From Prevotella sp. (GTDB lineage Bacteria; Bacteroidota; Bacteroidia; Bacteroidales; Bacteroidaceae): a DNA stretch of 18,518 nucleotides. The DNA lies in NCBI GenBank assembly GCA_016291915.1, contig JAEEZP010000184.1, forward strand, positions 1 to 18,518. The letters are read 5' to 3'. Positions within the stretch are counted from its first letter, which is position 1. Each line of letters starts with the position of its first letter. Under the pieces are notes generated by a model. It made no database searches, was not told where the DNA came from, and was given only the letters and a program-made list of their open reading frames with translations. Shown one piece after another: positions 1 to 7,241 of this stretch. The translations under genes and the position numbers were made by a program.

Positions 1-576
1 ATTGTTTCCGAATACCAACAGACGGCCACCGGCACTCATTCCTCTCATGGCCTGCAAAGAAGCGATCTCTGTCTGGCTGCTCATGGCTTTCCAAGTGAAC
101 GAGTCGGCCTCTTCCTGATGCACATTCACACGGATGGTGTACTCACGGCGTACCTTCCCACTGTTGGAATAGACATATACCGTACGTGGTGAGGTGAAAT
201 CCAAAGAGTCACTACTGTTATAATAAGTGAGAGAGTCGCTGGTCATACTCTTCACCACCACTCTTCCGCTGTTCTTACTGCTTATCGTGCAGATCACATG
301 TGCCGCATCAGTACCGTAAGGCAGTGAGTCGGGGTTATAGATCTCACGGGTCGTCTGATCAATATAAAACTTATAACTGCTGCCCGTAACGGATACTTTA
401 TAGATACTGTCGGTTTTTGACTTTGACAGTGTATGCAAATATCTGTTCAGCGTTCCCAAAGAGAATGCTGTTATAGCGGTATCGTCATCATACTCCACTT
501 CTTCGTCATTCGACTCCAGGCAGGAGCATAATGACAGGATAAAGAGAGCTGTTAAAGGTAAAAGAAACCTCTTCAT
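1..576 (-). CDS. DUF6242-like surface lipoprotein, 5' part only (cut by left window edge)
   Basis: An open frame runs from the ATG at 576 to the window edge without a stop, giving 192 codons. The protein starts MKRFLLPLTALFILSLCSC: a short basic N-terminus, a hydrophobic core and a lipobox with Cys19 (Cys17 possible) as the lipidated residue. Acidic residues follow at once (LESNDEEVEYDDD), as is common in Bacteroidota lipoproteins exported to the cell surface. Then comes a beta-rich region with SFSLG-like and IYNPDSLPYGTD stretches, and the visible part ends GGRLLVFGNN, which resembles the first blade of a Kelch-like propeller. This layout matches what I recall of DUF6242 proteins, usually about 450-500 residues, so more than half is missing. 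The family name is from memory; the lipoprotein call is seen directly. Function unknown. Confidence 0.72.
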   Translation of the reverse strand, partial: MKRFLLPLTALFILSLCSCLESNDEEVEYDDDTAITAFSLGTLNRYLHTLSKSKTDSIYKVSVTGSSYKFYIDQTTREIYNPDSLPYGTDAAHVICTISSKNSGRVVVKSMTSDSLTYYNSSDSLDFTSPRTVYVYSNSGKVRREYTIRVNVHQEEADSFTWKAMSSQTEIASLQAMRGMSAGGRLLVFGNN

Positions 577-602
577 TCTTTTTAATTTTACATTTTAGGT
601 TG

Positions 603-610
603 CAAATTTA
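603..610 (-). promoter_or_regulatory. Candidate -7 element for the left-edge lipoprotein gene
   Basis: On the minus strand this reads TAAATTTG, a full match to the Bacteroidota -7 consensus TAnnTTTG, about 26 nt before the ATG at 576. The only upstream TTTG is 12 nt away, not the usual 19-20, so the -33 element is not convincing. Confidence 0.45.
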
Positions 611-701
611 ATGAGAATTCCTCAAATAGAACTGATTTTAAATGCTTTATTATCTAAAATATTAATTAATTGAGCATTTTTTAAGTTTTATTTTATTAAA
701 A

Positions 702-786
702 AGTGAAGAGCGGAGAGTGTAGAGTGAAGAATTTTGCCGAGCGAGAACGATTTATTTAAAATCGCCGAAGGCAGTGAAGAGTGAAG
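702..786. repeat. Heptamer-repeat element with central inverted repeat
   Basis: Four degenerate heptamers, AGTGAAG, AGCGGAG, AGTGTAG and AGTGAAG, run from 702 to 729. Two more AGTGAAG copies lie at 773-786. Between them is a segment with the short inverted repeat CGATTT/AAATCG and the 13-mer GCCGAAGGCAGTG (764-776), which recurs exactly at 3971-3983. It is non-coding and looks like a dispersed intergenic repeat of the kind common in Prevotella and Bacteroides genomes. Function unknown. Confidence 0.6.
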
Positions 787-812
787 ATAATCATTATTGT
801 TGGTTTATAAAC

Positions 813-846
813 AAAAAAAAGAGAACGATATGAATCACTCACGTCG
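813..846 (-). terminator. Weak intrinsic terminator after the 31-codon small gene
   Basis: On the minus strand, about 15 nt after the small ORF's stop, ACGA and TCGT plus an inner TGA/TCA can pair around an internal loop. They are followed by TCTC and a run of eight T (plus-strand A run 813-820). The stem is weak but the U-tract is good, and the position fits the end of a short transcript. Confidence 0.35.
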
Positions 847-861
847 TCCTCCTGAAAACAA

Positions 862-957
862 TCACCGGATGTTAGTATTAACCAATGCAACAATACAGAG
901 TATTGTGAAAATAAATGTCAAGACCAGCATCACGATTGTTTCAAAATCTAATAACAT
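862..957 (-). CDS. Small single-pass membrane protein, 31 residues
   Basis: ATG at 957, TGA at 864-862. The protein starts MLLDFETIV, is continuously hydrophobic from about residue 8 to 26 (V/L/I/F/M/T rich), and ends VNTNIR. The only charges are D4 and E6 before and R31 after the hydrophobic stretch, which suggests N-terminus out, C-terminus in. Support for it being real: the longest hydrophobic stretch fills a TM helix exactly, a strong promoter lies 74 nt upstream, a hairpin lies at the predicted 5' end, and a T-rich terminator-like site follows. A 63-codon frame on the opposite strand has none of these. No family recognised. The alternative is a non-coding RNA with a fortuitous ORF. Confidence 0.5.
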   Translation of the reverse strand: MLLDFETIVMLVLTFIFTILCIVALVNTNIR

Positions 958-1010
958 AATCTTTACCTTAAATCTATCAAACTACTAACCTATGAAAACT
1001 TAAAATGGAA

Positions 1011-1026
1011 GCATTCTCACGAATGC
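1011..1026 (-). other. 5' hairpin with GTGA tetraloop at start of the small transcript
   Basis: On the minus strand GCATTC-GTGA-GAATGC forms a perfect 6-bp stem closed by a GNRA-type tetraloop. It starts about 4 nt after the -7 element at 1031-1038, so it would be at the extreme 5' end of the RNA, where it could protect it from decay. Confidence 0.5.
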
Positions 1027-1030
1027 AATG

Positions 1031-1062
1031 CAAAGATAATAACAATTGTGTACCTCCGCAAG
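1031..1062 (-). promoter_or_regulatory. Bacteroidota promoter for the small transcript
   Basis: On the minus strand CTTG (1062-1059), 20 nt spacer, TATCTTTG (1038-1031). The -7 is a full match to TAnnTTTG and the -33 matches three of four bases of TTTG at the normal distance. It lies just beyond the pckA terminator, so it starts a separate transcript in the same direction. Confidence 0.65.
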
Positions 1063-1109
1063 TGTTTTTATAAAAAAAATCACGAATAAGTCAGTTATTT
1101 GATATAAAT

Positions 1110-1140
1110 CAAAAGACCCGCCATGACGGCAGGTCTTTTG
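1110..1140 (-). terminator. Intrinsic terminator of pckA
   Basis: Stem of 13 pairs (1110-1122 with 1128-1140) with a 5-nt loop. The one non-Watson-Crick pair (1119/1131) is C-A in a plus-strand RNA but G-U in a minus-strand RNA. The structure therefore favours the pckA direction. The 3' arm ends in TCTTTTG. About 90 nt separate it from the pckA stop. Confidence 0.75.
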
Positions 1141-1230
1141 GAAATATAATCGTAAAATAGTTTAAGAGGAGTTCGAGCAGCGATTTTATCGTAATCTCGA
1201 AGTCTCGCAATCTCCAGATCTTGTAAACCC

Positions 1231-2844
1231 TTAAAGCTTCGGTCCGGCAGCAACCAGTGCCTTTCCAGCCTCGTTACCTTCGTATTTCTTGAAGTTCTTG
1301 ATGAAACGGGATGCAAGATCCTTTGCCTTCTCTTCCCATACACCATCATTCTCGTATGTATCACGAGGATCAAGGATACGACGGTCAACACCCTCACGCA
1401 CAACAGGTACCTCGAAGTTGAAATAAGGCAGATGCTTGGTCTCAACATTGTTGATAGCACCGTTCAGGATAGCATCGATGATACCACGGGTATCCTTGAT
1501 GGAGATACGCTTGCCTGTGCCGTTCCATCCGGTATTTACCAGATAAGCCTTGGCGCCGCTCTTTTCCATCTTTCTCACCAGTTCCTCAGCATACTTTGTA
1601 GGATGCAGCTCCAGGAATGCCTGTCCGAAGCAAGCAGAGAAGGTAGGAGTAGGTTCTGTGATACCACGCTCTGTACCAGCCAACTTAGCCGTGAAGCCAG
1701 AGAGGAAGTAATACTTCGTCTGCTCAGGAGTAAGGATAGATACCGGAGGAAGCACACCGAAGGCATCGGCAGACAGGAAGATCACATTCTCTGCATCAGG
1801 ACCTGCACTCTTACCATGAATAGGTTTCACGATCTTCTCGATATGGTCGATAGGATAGCTTACGCGGGTATTCTCGGTCACGCTCTTGTCTGAGAAGTCG
1901 ATCTTGCCATTCTCGTCAACGGTAACATTCTCCAACAAGGCATCACGCTTGATGGCGTTATAGATATCCGGCTCACTCTCTTTGTCCAGGTTGATGACCT
2001 TTGCATAGCAGCCACCTTCGAAGTTGAACACACCTTCATCATCCCATCCATGCTCGTCGTCACCGATCAGCAGACGCTTCGGGTCGGTTGACAGCGTGGT
2101 CTTACCTGTTCCGGAAAGACCGAAGAAGATTGCGGTATTCTCACCCTTCATATCAGTGTTGGCAGAACAGTGCATAGCAGCGATACCCTGCAGTGGCAGG
2201 TAATAGTTCATCATAGAGAACATACCCTTCTTCATCTCACCGCCATACCATGTGTTGATGATACACTGCTCACGAGAGGTGGTGTTGAAGGCCACACATG
2301 TCTCACTGCGCAGACCGAGTTCCTGATAATTCTCTACCTTAGCCTTGGAAGCATTGAAGATAACAAAGTTAGGCTCGAAGGTTTCCAGTTCTTCCTCTGT
2401 AGGCTGGATGAACATATTCTTGATGAAATGAGCCTGCCAAGCTACCTCCATGATAAAACGTACGCGCAGACGGGTAGCCTCATTGGCACCACAATAAGCA
2501 TCCATCACATAAAGATCCTTGTTGCAGAGTTCTTTAACAGCTATCTCCTTAACCTTTGCCCATACCTCTTCGGTCATCGGGTGATTGTCATTAGGATACT
2601 CCTCTGAGGTCCACCATACTTTGTCTTTGCTCTGCTCGTCTAATACGATATACTTGTCTTTAGGAGAACGACCGGTAAAAATACCTGTCATCACGTTCAC
2701 AGCACCTAATTCTGTATCTACACCTTTGTCAAAACCGGTAAGGCCGGCCTTTGTCTCTTCCTCATACAGATATTCATATGAAGGATTGTGAGCGATCACT
2801 GTCGAACCAGTGATACCATACTGTGTCAAATCTAACTTTGCCAT
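1231..2844 (-). CDS. pckA: Phosphoenolpyruvate carboxykinase (ATP)
   Basis: A 537-residue protein, the usual length for the ATP-dependent family (E. coli enzyme about 540). It interconverts oxaloacetate + ATP and PEP + CO2 + ADP in the cytosol. In Bacteroidales it commonly runs in the PEP-carboxylating direction on the way to succinate. Visible signature: TGRSPKDK (57-64, substrate-binding Arg59), WYGGEMKKG (199-207, metal/substrate Lys), MHCSANTD (224-231, metal-binding His225), the P-loop GLSGTGKTTLS (242-252) and the metal-binding GDDEHGWDDEG (261-271). No key residue appears to be missing. It is a single-gene transcription unit with its own promoter, leader hairpin and terminator. The start at 2844 fits the conserved N-terminus and the 74-nt leader. 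Confidence 0.98.
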   Translation of the reverse strand: MAKLDLTQYGITGSTVIAHNPSYEYLYEEETKAGLTGFDKGVDTELGAVNVMTGIFTGRSPKDKYIVLDEQSKDKVWWTSEEYPNDNHPMTEEVWAKVKEIAVKELCNKDLYVMDAYCGANEATRLRVRFIMEVAWQAHFIKNMFIQPTEEELETFEPNFVIFNASKAKVENYQELGLRSETCVAFNTTSREQCIINTWYGGEMKKGMFSMMNYYLPLQGIAAMHCSANTDMKGENTAIFFGLSGTGKTTLSTDPKRLLIGDDEHGWDDEGVFNFEGGCYAKVINLDKESEPDIYNAIKRDALLENVTVDENGKIDFSDKSVTENTRVSYPIDHIEKIVKPIHGKSAGPDAENVIFLSADAFGVLPPVSILTPEQTKYYFLSGFTAKLAGTERGITEPTPTFSACFGQAFLELHPTKYAEELVRKMEKSGAKAYLVNTGWNGTGKRISIKDTRGIIDAILNGAINNVETKHLPYFNFEVPVVREGVDRRILDPRDTYENDGVWEEKAKDLASRFIKNFKKYEGNEAGKALVAAGPKL

Positions 2845-2896
2845 AACTAATATTTATTTTTTGAATAATTAATCCTATCTATATCTTTTTACCTTT

Positions 2897-2914
2897 ATCA
2901 GGACCTCTCCTGAT
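2897..2914 (-). promoter_or_regulatory. 5' leader hairpin of pckA mRNA
   Basis: On the minus strand ATCAGGA-GAGG-TCCTGAT is a perfect 7-bp stem with a 4-nt loop. It begins 10 nt after the -7 element and lies 52 nt before the start codon, so it would sit at or very near the 5' end of the mRNA. It could stabilise the message or bind a regulator; which is not visible. Confidence 0.55.
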
Positions 2915-2924
2915 TTTCCGATGG

Positions 2925-2955
2925 CAAAGATACACAAAAAAGACTTACACACAAA
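2925..2955 (-). promoter_or_regulatory. pckA promoter
   Basis: On the minus strand TTTG (2955-2952), exactly 19 nt, then TATCTTTG (2932-2925): a perfect match to the Bacteroidota sigma-ABfr consensus (TTTG at -33, TAnnTTTG at -7). Transcription should begin near 2918, leaving a leader of about 74 nt. Confidence 0.85.
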
Positions 2956-3028
2956 AAGTTAGGTGTGCAAAAAAAGCTATTTTATAATATTTTTATAATA
3001 AAAGGAGTCGTTTCCCCACACTCTTTAA

Positions 3029-3036
3029 TACTTTTG
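3029..3036 (+). promoter_or_regulatory. Possible upstream promoter of upp (long leader)
   Basis: TACTTTTG matches the -7 consensus TAnnTTTG, but no TTTG lies at -33. A transcript from here would have about 130 nt of leader. In it, CTGTCTT (3060-3066) could pair with AAGACAG (about 3106-3112) around an inner TGGT/ACCA. Weak evidence. Confidence 0.3.
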
Positions 3037-3150
3037 CGAATCCGACTTTACAAAAGATGCTGTCTTAGTTGGTCAGTGATCTCAACCAGGATAATTCATG
3101 GGGGAAGACAGAAAAACGGCCCTTTTCTATCTCAGAAAGAAAAAAAAAAC

Positions 3151-3158
3151 TATCTTTG
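3151..3158 (+). promoter_or_regulatory. Candidate -7 element of upp
   Basis: TATCTTTG, a full match to TAnnTTTG, lies 17 nt before the ATG at 3176 and would leave a very short leader. No TTTG is seen 19-20 nt upstream. It sits within a purine-rich stretch starting with a ten-A run. Confidence 0.5.
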
Positions 3159-3175
3159 CAACAAAATAACAGCTT

Positions 3176-3835
3176 ATGAAAATCATTAATCTCAGTGAAC
3201 AGAACAGTATCCTGAATCAGTATCTGGCAGAGATCCGCGACCAGGAATATCAGTTGAACCGTATGGTGTTCCGTAATAATATCCAGCGCATCGGGGAGTA
3301 TATGGCGATGGAGATGAGCAAAACCTTCACCTATACAGCCAGGGAGGTGATATCACCCTTAGGAACGGCCGTTGTCAACCTGCCGCAAGATCAATTGGTT
3401 GTAGCTACGATCTTACGTGCGGGACTCCCCTTCCATCAGGGATTCCTCAATATCTTTGATCATGCTGAGAACGCTTTCGTGTCGGCTTATCGCGTCTATA
3501 CCAACCGCGAGCATACCGAGGTGGGTATCCACACGCAGTATATGGCATCGCCGAGCATCGAGGGAAAGACCCTGATCATCACCGACCCGATGTTAGCGAC
3601 GGGAGGATCCATGGCTGCCGGTTATGAGGCATTACTGAAAAACGGTAAGCCCAAAGCCATCCATATCGCCAGTATCATCGCCACACCGGAGGGTATCGAC
3701 GTAGTGAAGAAAGCAATACCGGAAGAGAATGCTACCTTATGGGTGGCTGTCATCGACCCGGGCATGAACGTTAATAAATATATCGTTCCCGGCTTCGGTG
3801 ACTGCGGTGATCTCTGCTATGGGGAAAAGCTGTGA
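3176..3835 (+). CDS. upp: Uracil phosphoribosyltransferase
   Basis: A 219-residue cytosolic enzyme of pyrimidine salvage: uracil + PRPP to UMP + PPi. The PRPP-binding loop is DPMLATGGSM (137-146). The uracil-binding C-terminal motif is VPGFGDCGD (204-212), and RAGLPF (81-86) is also typical of the family. Length and ending (YGEKL) agree with Bacteroidales Upp. In the E. coli-type motif GLGDAGD the second and fifth positions are Leu and Ala; here they are Phe and Cys, a mild variant that should still bind uracil. It is divergent from pckA and has no operon partner. The ATG at 3176 is the only good start close behind the -7 element. Confidence 0.95.
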   Translation: MKIINLSEQNSILNQYLAEIRDQEYQLNRMVFRNNIQRIGEYMAMEMSKTFTYTAREVISPLGTAVVNLPQDQLVVATILRAGLPFHQGFLNIFDHAENAFVSAYRVYTNREHTEVGIHTQYMASPSIEGKTLIITDPMLATGGSMAAGYEALLKNGKPKAIHIASIIATPEGIDVVKKAIPEENATLWVAVIDPGMNVNKYIVPGFGDCGDLCYGEKL

Positions 3836-3838
3836 TTA

Positions 3839-3880
3839 GTTCATAGTTCATAGTTCATAGTTTAGAGTTTAGAGTTTAGG
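3839..3880. repeat. Six tandem heptamers in three identical pairs
   Basis: Beginning 3 nt after the upp stop: GTTCATA x2, GTTTAGA x2, GTTTAGG x2, all contiguous. Each pair differs from the next by one or two bases. It ends in the 10-bp palindrome GGGGTACCCC (3879-3888). This is the same class of heptamer repeat as at 702-786 but with a different sequence. Function unknown. Confidence 0.75.
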
Positions 3881-3924
3881 GTTTAGGGGTACCCCATCCT
3901 CTTCGGGAAAATTGATAATTGGTT

Positions 3925-4106
3925 GCGATAGCGGGAGAGACAGGTAACAGATACAGGGACTGAGTACGATGCCGAAGGCAGTGCGAGGACTGTCTGAGCG
4001 AAGCGAGTTCCGCAGCACAGTACGAAGAGCTGTAATCTGTTCTGACTCGGAGCGTGCAACGAGCTCTCTCTTGCTTACTTCTCTCTGGCGGGGCAGAGAG
4101 AAGTAA
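3925..4106. repeat. Inverted-repeat-rich intergenic element
   Basis: No ORF or tRNA is visible here. The stretch has nested pairing potential: AACAGATACAG near 3946 with CTGTAATCTGTT near 4030; ACTGT near 3989 with ACAGT near 4017, around GAGCGAAGCGAG; and a perfect 13-bp hairpin TTACTTCTCTCTG (4075-4087) / CAGAGAGAAGTAA (4094-4106) with loop GCGGGG. It contains GCCGAAGGCAGTG (3971-3983), identical to 764-776. It is most likely a dispersed repeat; a structured RNA is possible. Confidence 0.5.
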
Positions 4107-4119
4107 ATAGAATCTATAT

Positions 4120-4159
4120 TAACAATTAAAGGCTGGCGTTTGCCAGCCTTTAATTGTTA
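4120..4159. terminator. Strong terminator hairpin overlapping the korB stop codon
   Basis: A perfect 18-bp stem: 4120-4137 with 4142-4159, loop GTTT. The TAA stop of korB (4159-4157) forms the base of the stem. Both strands have T-rich 3' arms (CTTTAATTGTTA), so it probably works for korAB and may also stop transcripts coming from upp. Confidence 0.85.
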
Positions 4160-5161
4160 CTTCACTTCCCAGATATCATTTGTTTCGAGAAGTTCTGTGA
4201 AGTTGTGGTATTTCTTCATGCCCTTCACTTCTTCTATCTGATCGGCAACAGCCTGCTCATAGGTAGGAGCCTCCACATCACGGATAACACCCAAGGCGAT
4301 GGGGAAACCATCATTGTTACCCATCAACGCTAACTTCAACTGCAGGGTGTTGTCTTCGCAGTGAGCATCGTGAACGAGGATATCATCTTCCGTGATACCA
4401 TTCTCACCGATCTTCACAATCTTCAGACCGAAACCTTCCTGCATCAGACCGAATTCTCTGTTCGGACCGAAGATCAGCGGTTTGCCATGCTCTACATAGA
4501 TAGCATTCTCCTTACGTCCGTCTGGCTTATAGACTGCATCATGACAGTGATCATTGAAGATCACACAGTTCTGCAGGATCTCACAGACAGAAGCACCCTG
4601 ATGGGCAACAGCAGCCTTCATCACCTCAGAGATACCCTTAGCATCGGTAGCCACGGCACGTCCGAAGAAATGTCCGCGAGCGCCGAAGCACAACTCTGCC
4701 GGACGGAAAGGATCCTCAACGGTTCCGTAAGGACTTGACTTGGACACGAAACCACGGGGAGAGGTAGGACTGTACTGTCCCTTTGTCAGACCGTAGATAC
4801 GGTTGTTCAGCAGGATCATGTTGAGGTTGATGTTACGACGGTTTGCATGGATGAAATGGTTACCACCGATAGCCAGACCATCACCGTCACCGGATACCTG
4901 GAAGATAGTAAGATTAGGATTAGCTACCTTCGCACCGGTAGCGATAGCTGCCGCACGGCCGTGGATGGTATTCATGCCGTATGTTGCCATATAGTGTGGC
5001 AGACGACTGGAGCAGCCAATACCTGAGATGACTGCGATATCTTTTGGTGCTATGCCGATCTCTGCCAACGCTTTATGAAACGCTGCCAAGAAAAAGTGGT
5101 CACCGCAACCCGGACACCAACGTGGTTGTCCTTTTTTATAATCATTTGCTGTGTAACTCAT
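4157..5161 (-). CDS. korB: 2-oxoacid:ferredoxin oxidoreductase, beta subunit
   Basis: A 334-residue protein, the thiamine-diphosphate subunit of a 2-oxoacid:ferredoxin oxidoreductase, probably using 2-oxoglutarate (2-oxoglutarate + CoA + oxidised ferredoxin to succinyl-CoA + CO2 + reduced ferredoxin, reversible). The TPP-binding motif is GDGDG (91-95) through LLNN (117-120). Cys16, Cys19, Cys50 and Cys199 are at the spacing that binds the proximal 4Fe-4S cluster in this superfamily. It follows korA after a 4-nt gap, so the two are co-transcribed. No ferredoxin-like delta subunit is present, so electrons must pass to a separate ferredoxin. Substrate choice between 2-oxoglutarate and another 2-oxoacid cannot be fixed from sequence alone. 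Confidence 0.92.
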   Translation of the reverse strand: MSYTANDYKKGQPRWCPGCGDHFFLAAFHKALAEIGIAPKDIAVISGIGCSSRLPHYMATYGMNTIHGRAAAIATGAKVANPNLTIFQVSGDGDGLAIGGNHFIHANRRNINLNMILLNNRIYGLTKGQYSPTSPRGFVSKSSPYGTVEDPFRPAELCFGARGHFFGRAVATDAKGISEVMKAAVAHQGASVCEILQNCVIFNDHCHDAVYKPDGRKENAIYVEHGKPLIFGPNREFGLMQEGFGLKIVKIGENGITEDDILVHDAHCEDNTLQLKLALMGNNDGFPIALGVIRDVEAPTYEQAVADQIEEVKGMKKYHNFTELLETNDIWEVK

Positions 5162-5165
5162 AACT

Positions 5166-7013
5166 TTACTTCTTTAAAATGTCCTCAAAAGCGTTGACTA
5201 ACTCTTCTACCACGAATGGCTGACCCTTCACCTGGTTGAACTGCTCAGGTACGAAGTTGTCCACCTTCATACGCAGATAAGCAGCGAGCTGACCCATGTT
5301 CTGTTCAGCCACAACCACCTTCTTATATCTCTTCATCACCTCTGCGGTGTTCTTTGGCAGCGGGTTGAGATACTTGAAGTGAGCCTGAGCCACTTTGTAA
5401 CCTTTCGCACGGAGCTCATCCATGGCAGTACGCAGATGACCATAAGTAGAACCGAAACCTACTACCAGCAGGTCGGCATCGTCAACATCGCCTTCTACCT
5501 CCAGATCAGGCACCTCGATGTTGGCAATCTTCTGAGCACGCAGGCGTGTCATCAAATCATGATTCTCAGGATCGGTAGAGATAGCACCGGTCACGGAGTC
5601 TTTCTCCAATCCGCCGAGGATATGCTCGAAGCCCTCACGTCCGGGAACAGCCCAGTAACGGGTACCGTTCTCTGCACGCATATAAGGAGCCCACTTTCCT
5701 CTCAGTTCTTCCGGAACATACGGAGGATTGATAGCATCCAACTTATTGATATCAGGCAGACGGAAAGCACCTGAGCCGTTAGCAATATATGCATCGGTCA
5801 GCAGCACCACGGGAGTCATATGCTCCAAAGCAATCTTACATGCCTGGTAAGCAGCATCGAAACAGTCGGTAGGACTGGTAGCTGCCAATACCGGCATTGG
5901 ACTCTCACCGTTACGGCCGAAGAGCACCTGCAGCAGGTCTGTCTGCTCACTCTTCGTAGGAAGACCGGTAGCAGGACCACCACGCTGTACATCGAGAACC
6001 ACCAATGGCAACTCCATGATAACACCGAGGTTCATCACCTCACTCTTCAGACAGATACCAGGACCGGAAGTGCTGGTAACACCTAAAGCACCTGCAAAAG
6101 CAGCACCGAGGGCACTACAACCACCAGAGATCTCATCCTCACACTGTACGGTGATCACACCTAATGACTTATGCTTTGAGAGTTCGTGCAGCACATCGGT
6201 AGCGGGAGTGATAGGATAAGAACCGAGATACAGTTTCAATCCTGCCTTCTCAGCAGCAGCAATAAGACCGTAAGCAGTAGCCTTATTACCTGTAATATCC
6301 ATATATCGTCCGGGCACCTTCTCCTTCGACTCTATGCGATACACATTGATGGCTGAGGAGTGGGTGTTATGACCGTAGTCATATCCTGCCTGCACCACCT
6401 TGATATTATTCTCGGCAATAGCCGGTTTCTTTGCGAACTTCTCACGGAGGAAGTTAGCTACGAGGTTGATGTCACGGTCGAACAACCAACATACCAATCC
6501 GACAGCAAACATGTTACGGCACTTCAGGATAGACTTGTTGTCCATACCTGTGTCGGCCAGACAGTCTTTGACCATCTGTGTGAGCGGGCACTGGATCACA
6601 CGGTCGGGATCGATACCCATCTCGCCTAAATAATCGTCTGTCTTGAATGCTGCCTTCTTCAAATCATTCGGTCCAAATGAGTCTGTGTCAATAATGATAG
6701 TTGCCTGAGGCTTGGCATACCTGTACTGAGTCTTCAGTGCAGCCGCGTTCATCGCTACCAAGACATCACACAAATCACCCGGGGTATACACCTTACCGGC
6801 ACCAATGTGTACCTGGAAACCGGAAACACCCGTCAGCGAGCCTTGCGGGGCGCGGATGTCAGCGGGGTAATCGGGGAATGTAGAGATGCTGTTACCTACA
6901 GTTGCAGATACAGTAGAGAAAATGTTTCCAGCCAACTGCATACCGTCGCCGGAATCACCGGAAAAGCGGACAACGACCTGGTCCAACTCTTTTACTTCCA
7001 ATTTTTCTGCCAT
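5166..7013 (-). CDS. korA: 2-oxoacid:ferredoxin oxidoreductase, alpha subunit with fused gamma domain
   Basis: A 615-residue protein. Residues about 10-200 form the gamma domain, with FSGDSGDGMQLAG (17-29). About 240-430 form the pyrimidine-binding alpha domain, with YPITPATD (266-273), TSTSGPG (313-319) and QRGGPATGLPTK (343-354). About 500-615 form the transketolase-C-like domain. The gamma-alpha fusion is the usual arrangement for KorA in Bacteroidota and explains why only two genes are needed. It works with KorB in the cytoplasm. It is the first gene of the operon, with a promoter 62 nt upstream. The start at 7013 gives the conserved beginning MAEKLEVKEL. Confidence 0.93.
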   Translation of the reverse strand: MAEKLEVKELDQVVVRFSGDSGDGMQLAGNIFSTVSATVGNSISTFPDYPADIRAPQGSLTGVSGFQVHIGAGKVYTPGDLCDVLVAMNAAALKTQYRYAKPQATIIIDTDSFGPNDLKKAAFKTDDYLGEMGIDPDRVIQCPLTQMVKDCLADTGMDNKSILKCRNMFAVGLVCWLFDRDINLVANFLREKFAKKPAIAENNIKVVQAGYDYGHNTHSSAINVYRIESKEKVPGRYMDITGNKATAYGLIAAAEKAGLKLYLGSYPITPATDVLHELSKHKSLGVITVQCEDEISGGCSALGAAFAGALGVTSTSGPGICLKSEVMNLGVIMELPLVVLDVQRGGPATGLPTKSEQTDLLQVLFGRNGESPMPVLAATSPTDCFDAAYQACKIALEHMTPVVLLTDAYIANGSGAFRLPDINKLDAINPPYVPEELRGKWAPYMRAENGTRYWAVPGREGFEHILGGLEKDSVTGAISTDPENHDLMTRLRAQKIANIEVPDLEVEGDVDDADLLVVGFGSTYGHLRTAMDELRAKGYKVAQAHFKYLNPLPKNTAEVMKRYKKVVVAEQNMGQLAAYLRMKVDNFVPEQFNQVKGQPFVVEELVNAFEDILKK

Positions 7014-7074
7014 AAGTTAGGGGTCTTAAATTGATAATTAATCGCTAAAGCATAATATAATGAATAATTGGGTG

Positions 7075-7105
7075 CAAAGGTGGCAATTATTATCCAAACC
7101 GCAAA
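7075..7105 (-). promoter_or_regulatory. korAB promoter
   Basis: On the minus strand TTTG (7105-7102), exactly 19 nt, CACCTTTG (7082-7075). The -7 differs from TAnnTTTG only at its first base. The leader would be about 55 nt. Confidence 0.7.
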
Positions 7106-7148
7106 ATGTTTTTGTTTAAATCTTCATAAATGAGTAAAAAACAATGCT

Positions 7149-7185
7149 AGTAAACGAGTTGACAAGTTGATGAGTAAACGAGTTA
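7149..7185. repeat. Degenerate octamer repeat between korA and the sigma-fusion gene
   Basis: ACGAGTTG, ACAAGTTG, ATGAGTAA and ACGAGTTA are contiguous from 7154 to 7185. The 12-mer AGTAAACGAGTT occurs twice (7149-7160 and 7173-7184). It is another short-unit intergenic repeat and is non-coding. Confidence 0.55.
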
Positions 7186-7241
7186 TTGGTTATTGTGTCT
7201 GTCTCTCTTCATGTTAAAGAATTTAAAATAACACAATAGCC

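Noticed and set aside
797..988. 63-codon plus-strand ORF
   Set aside because: It begins at a non-ATG codon, has no promoter and low-complexity, unconvincing sequence. The opposite strand carries the better-supported 31-codon gene.
2965..3189. 74-codon plus-strand ORF before upp
   Set aside because: It crosses both candidate upp promoters, overlaps the upp start and has no protein-like features. It is probably leader/intergenic DNA.
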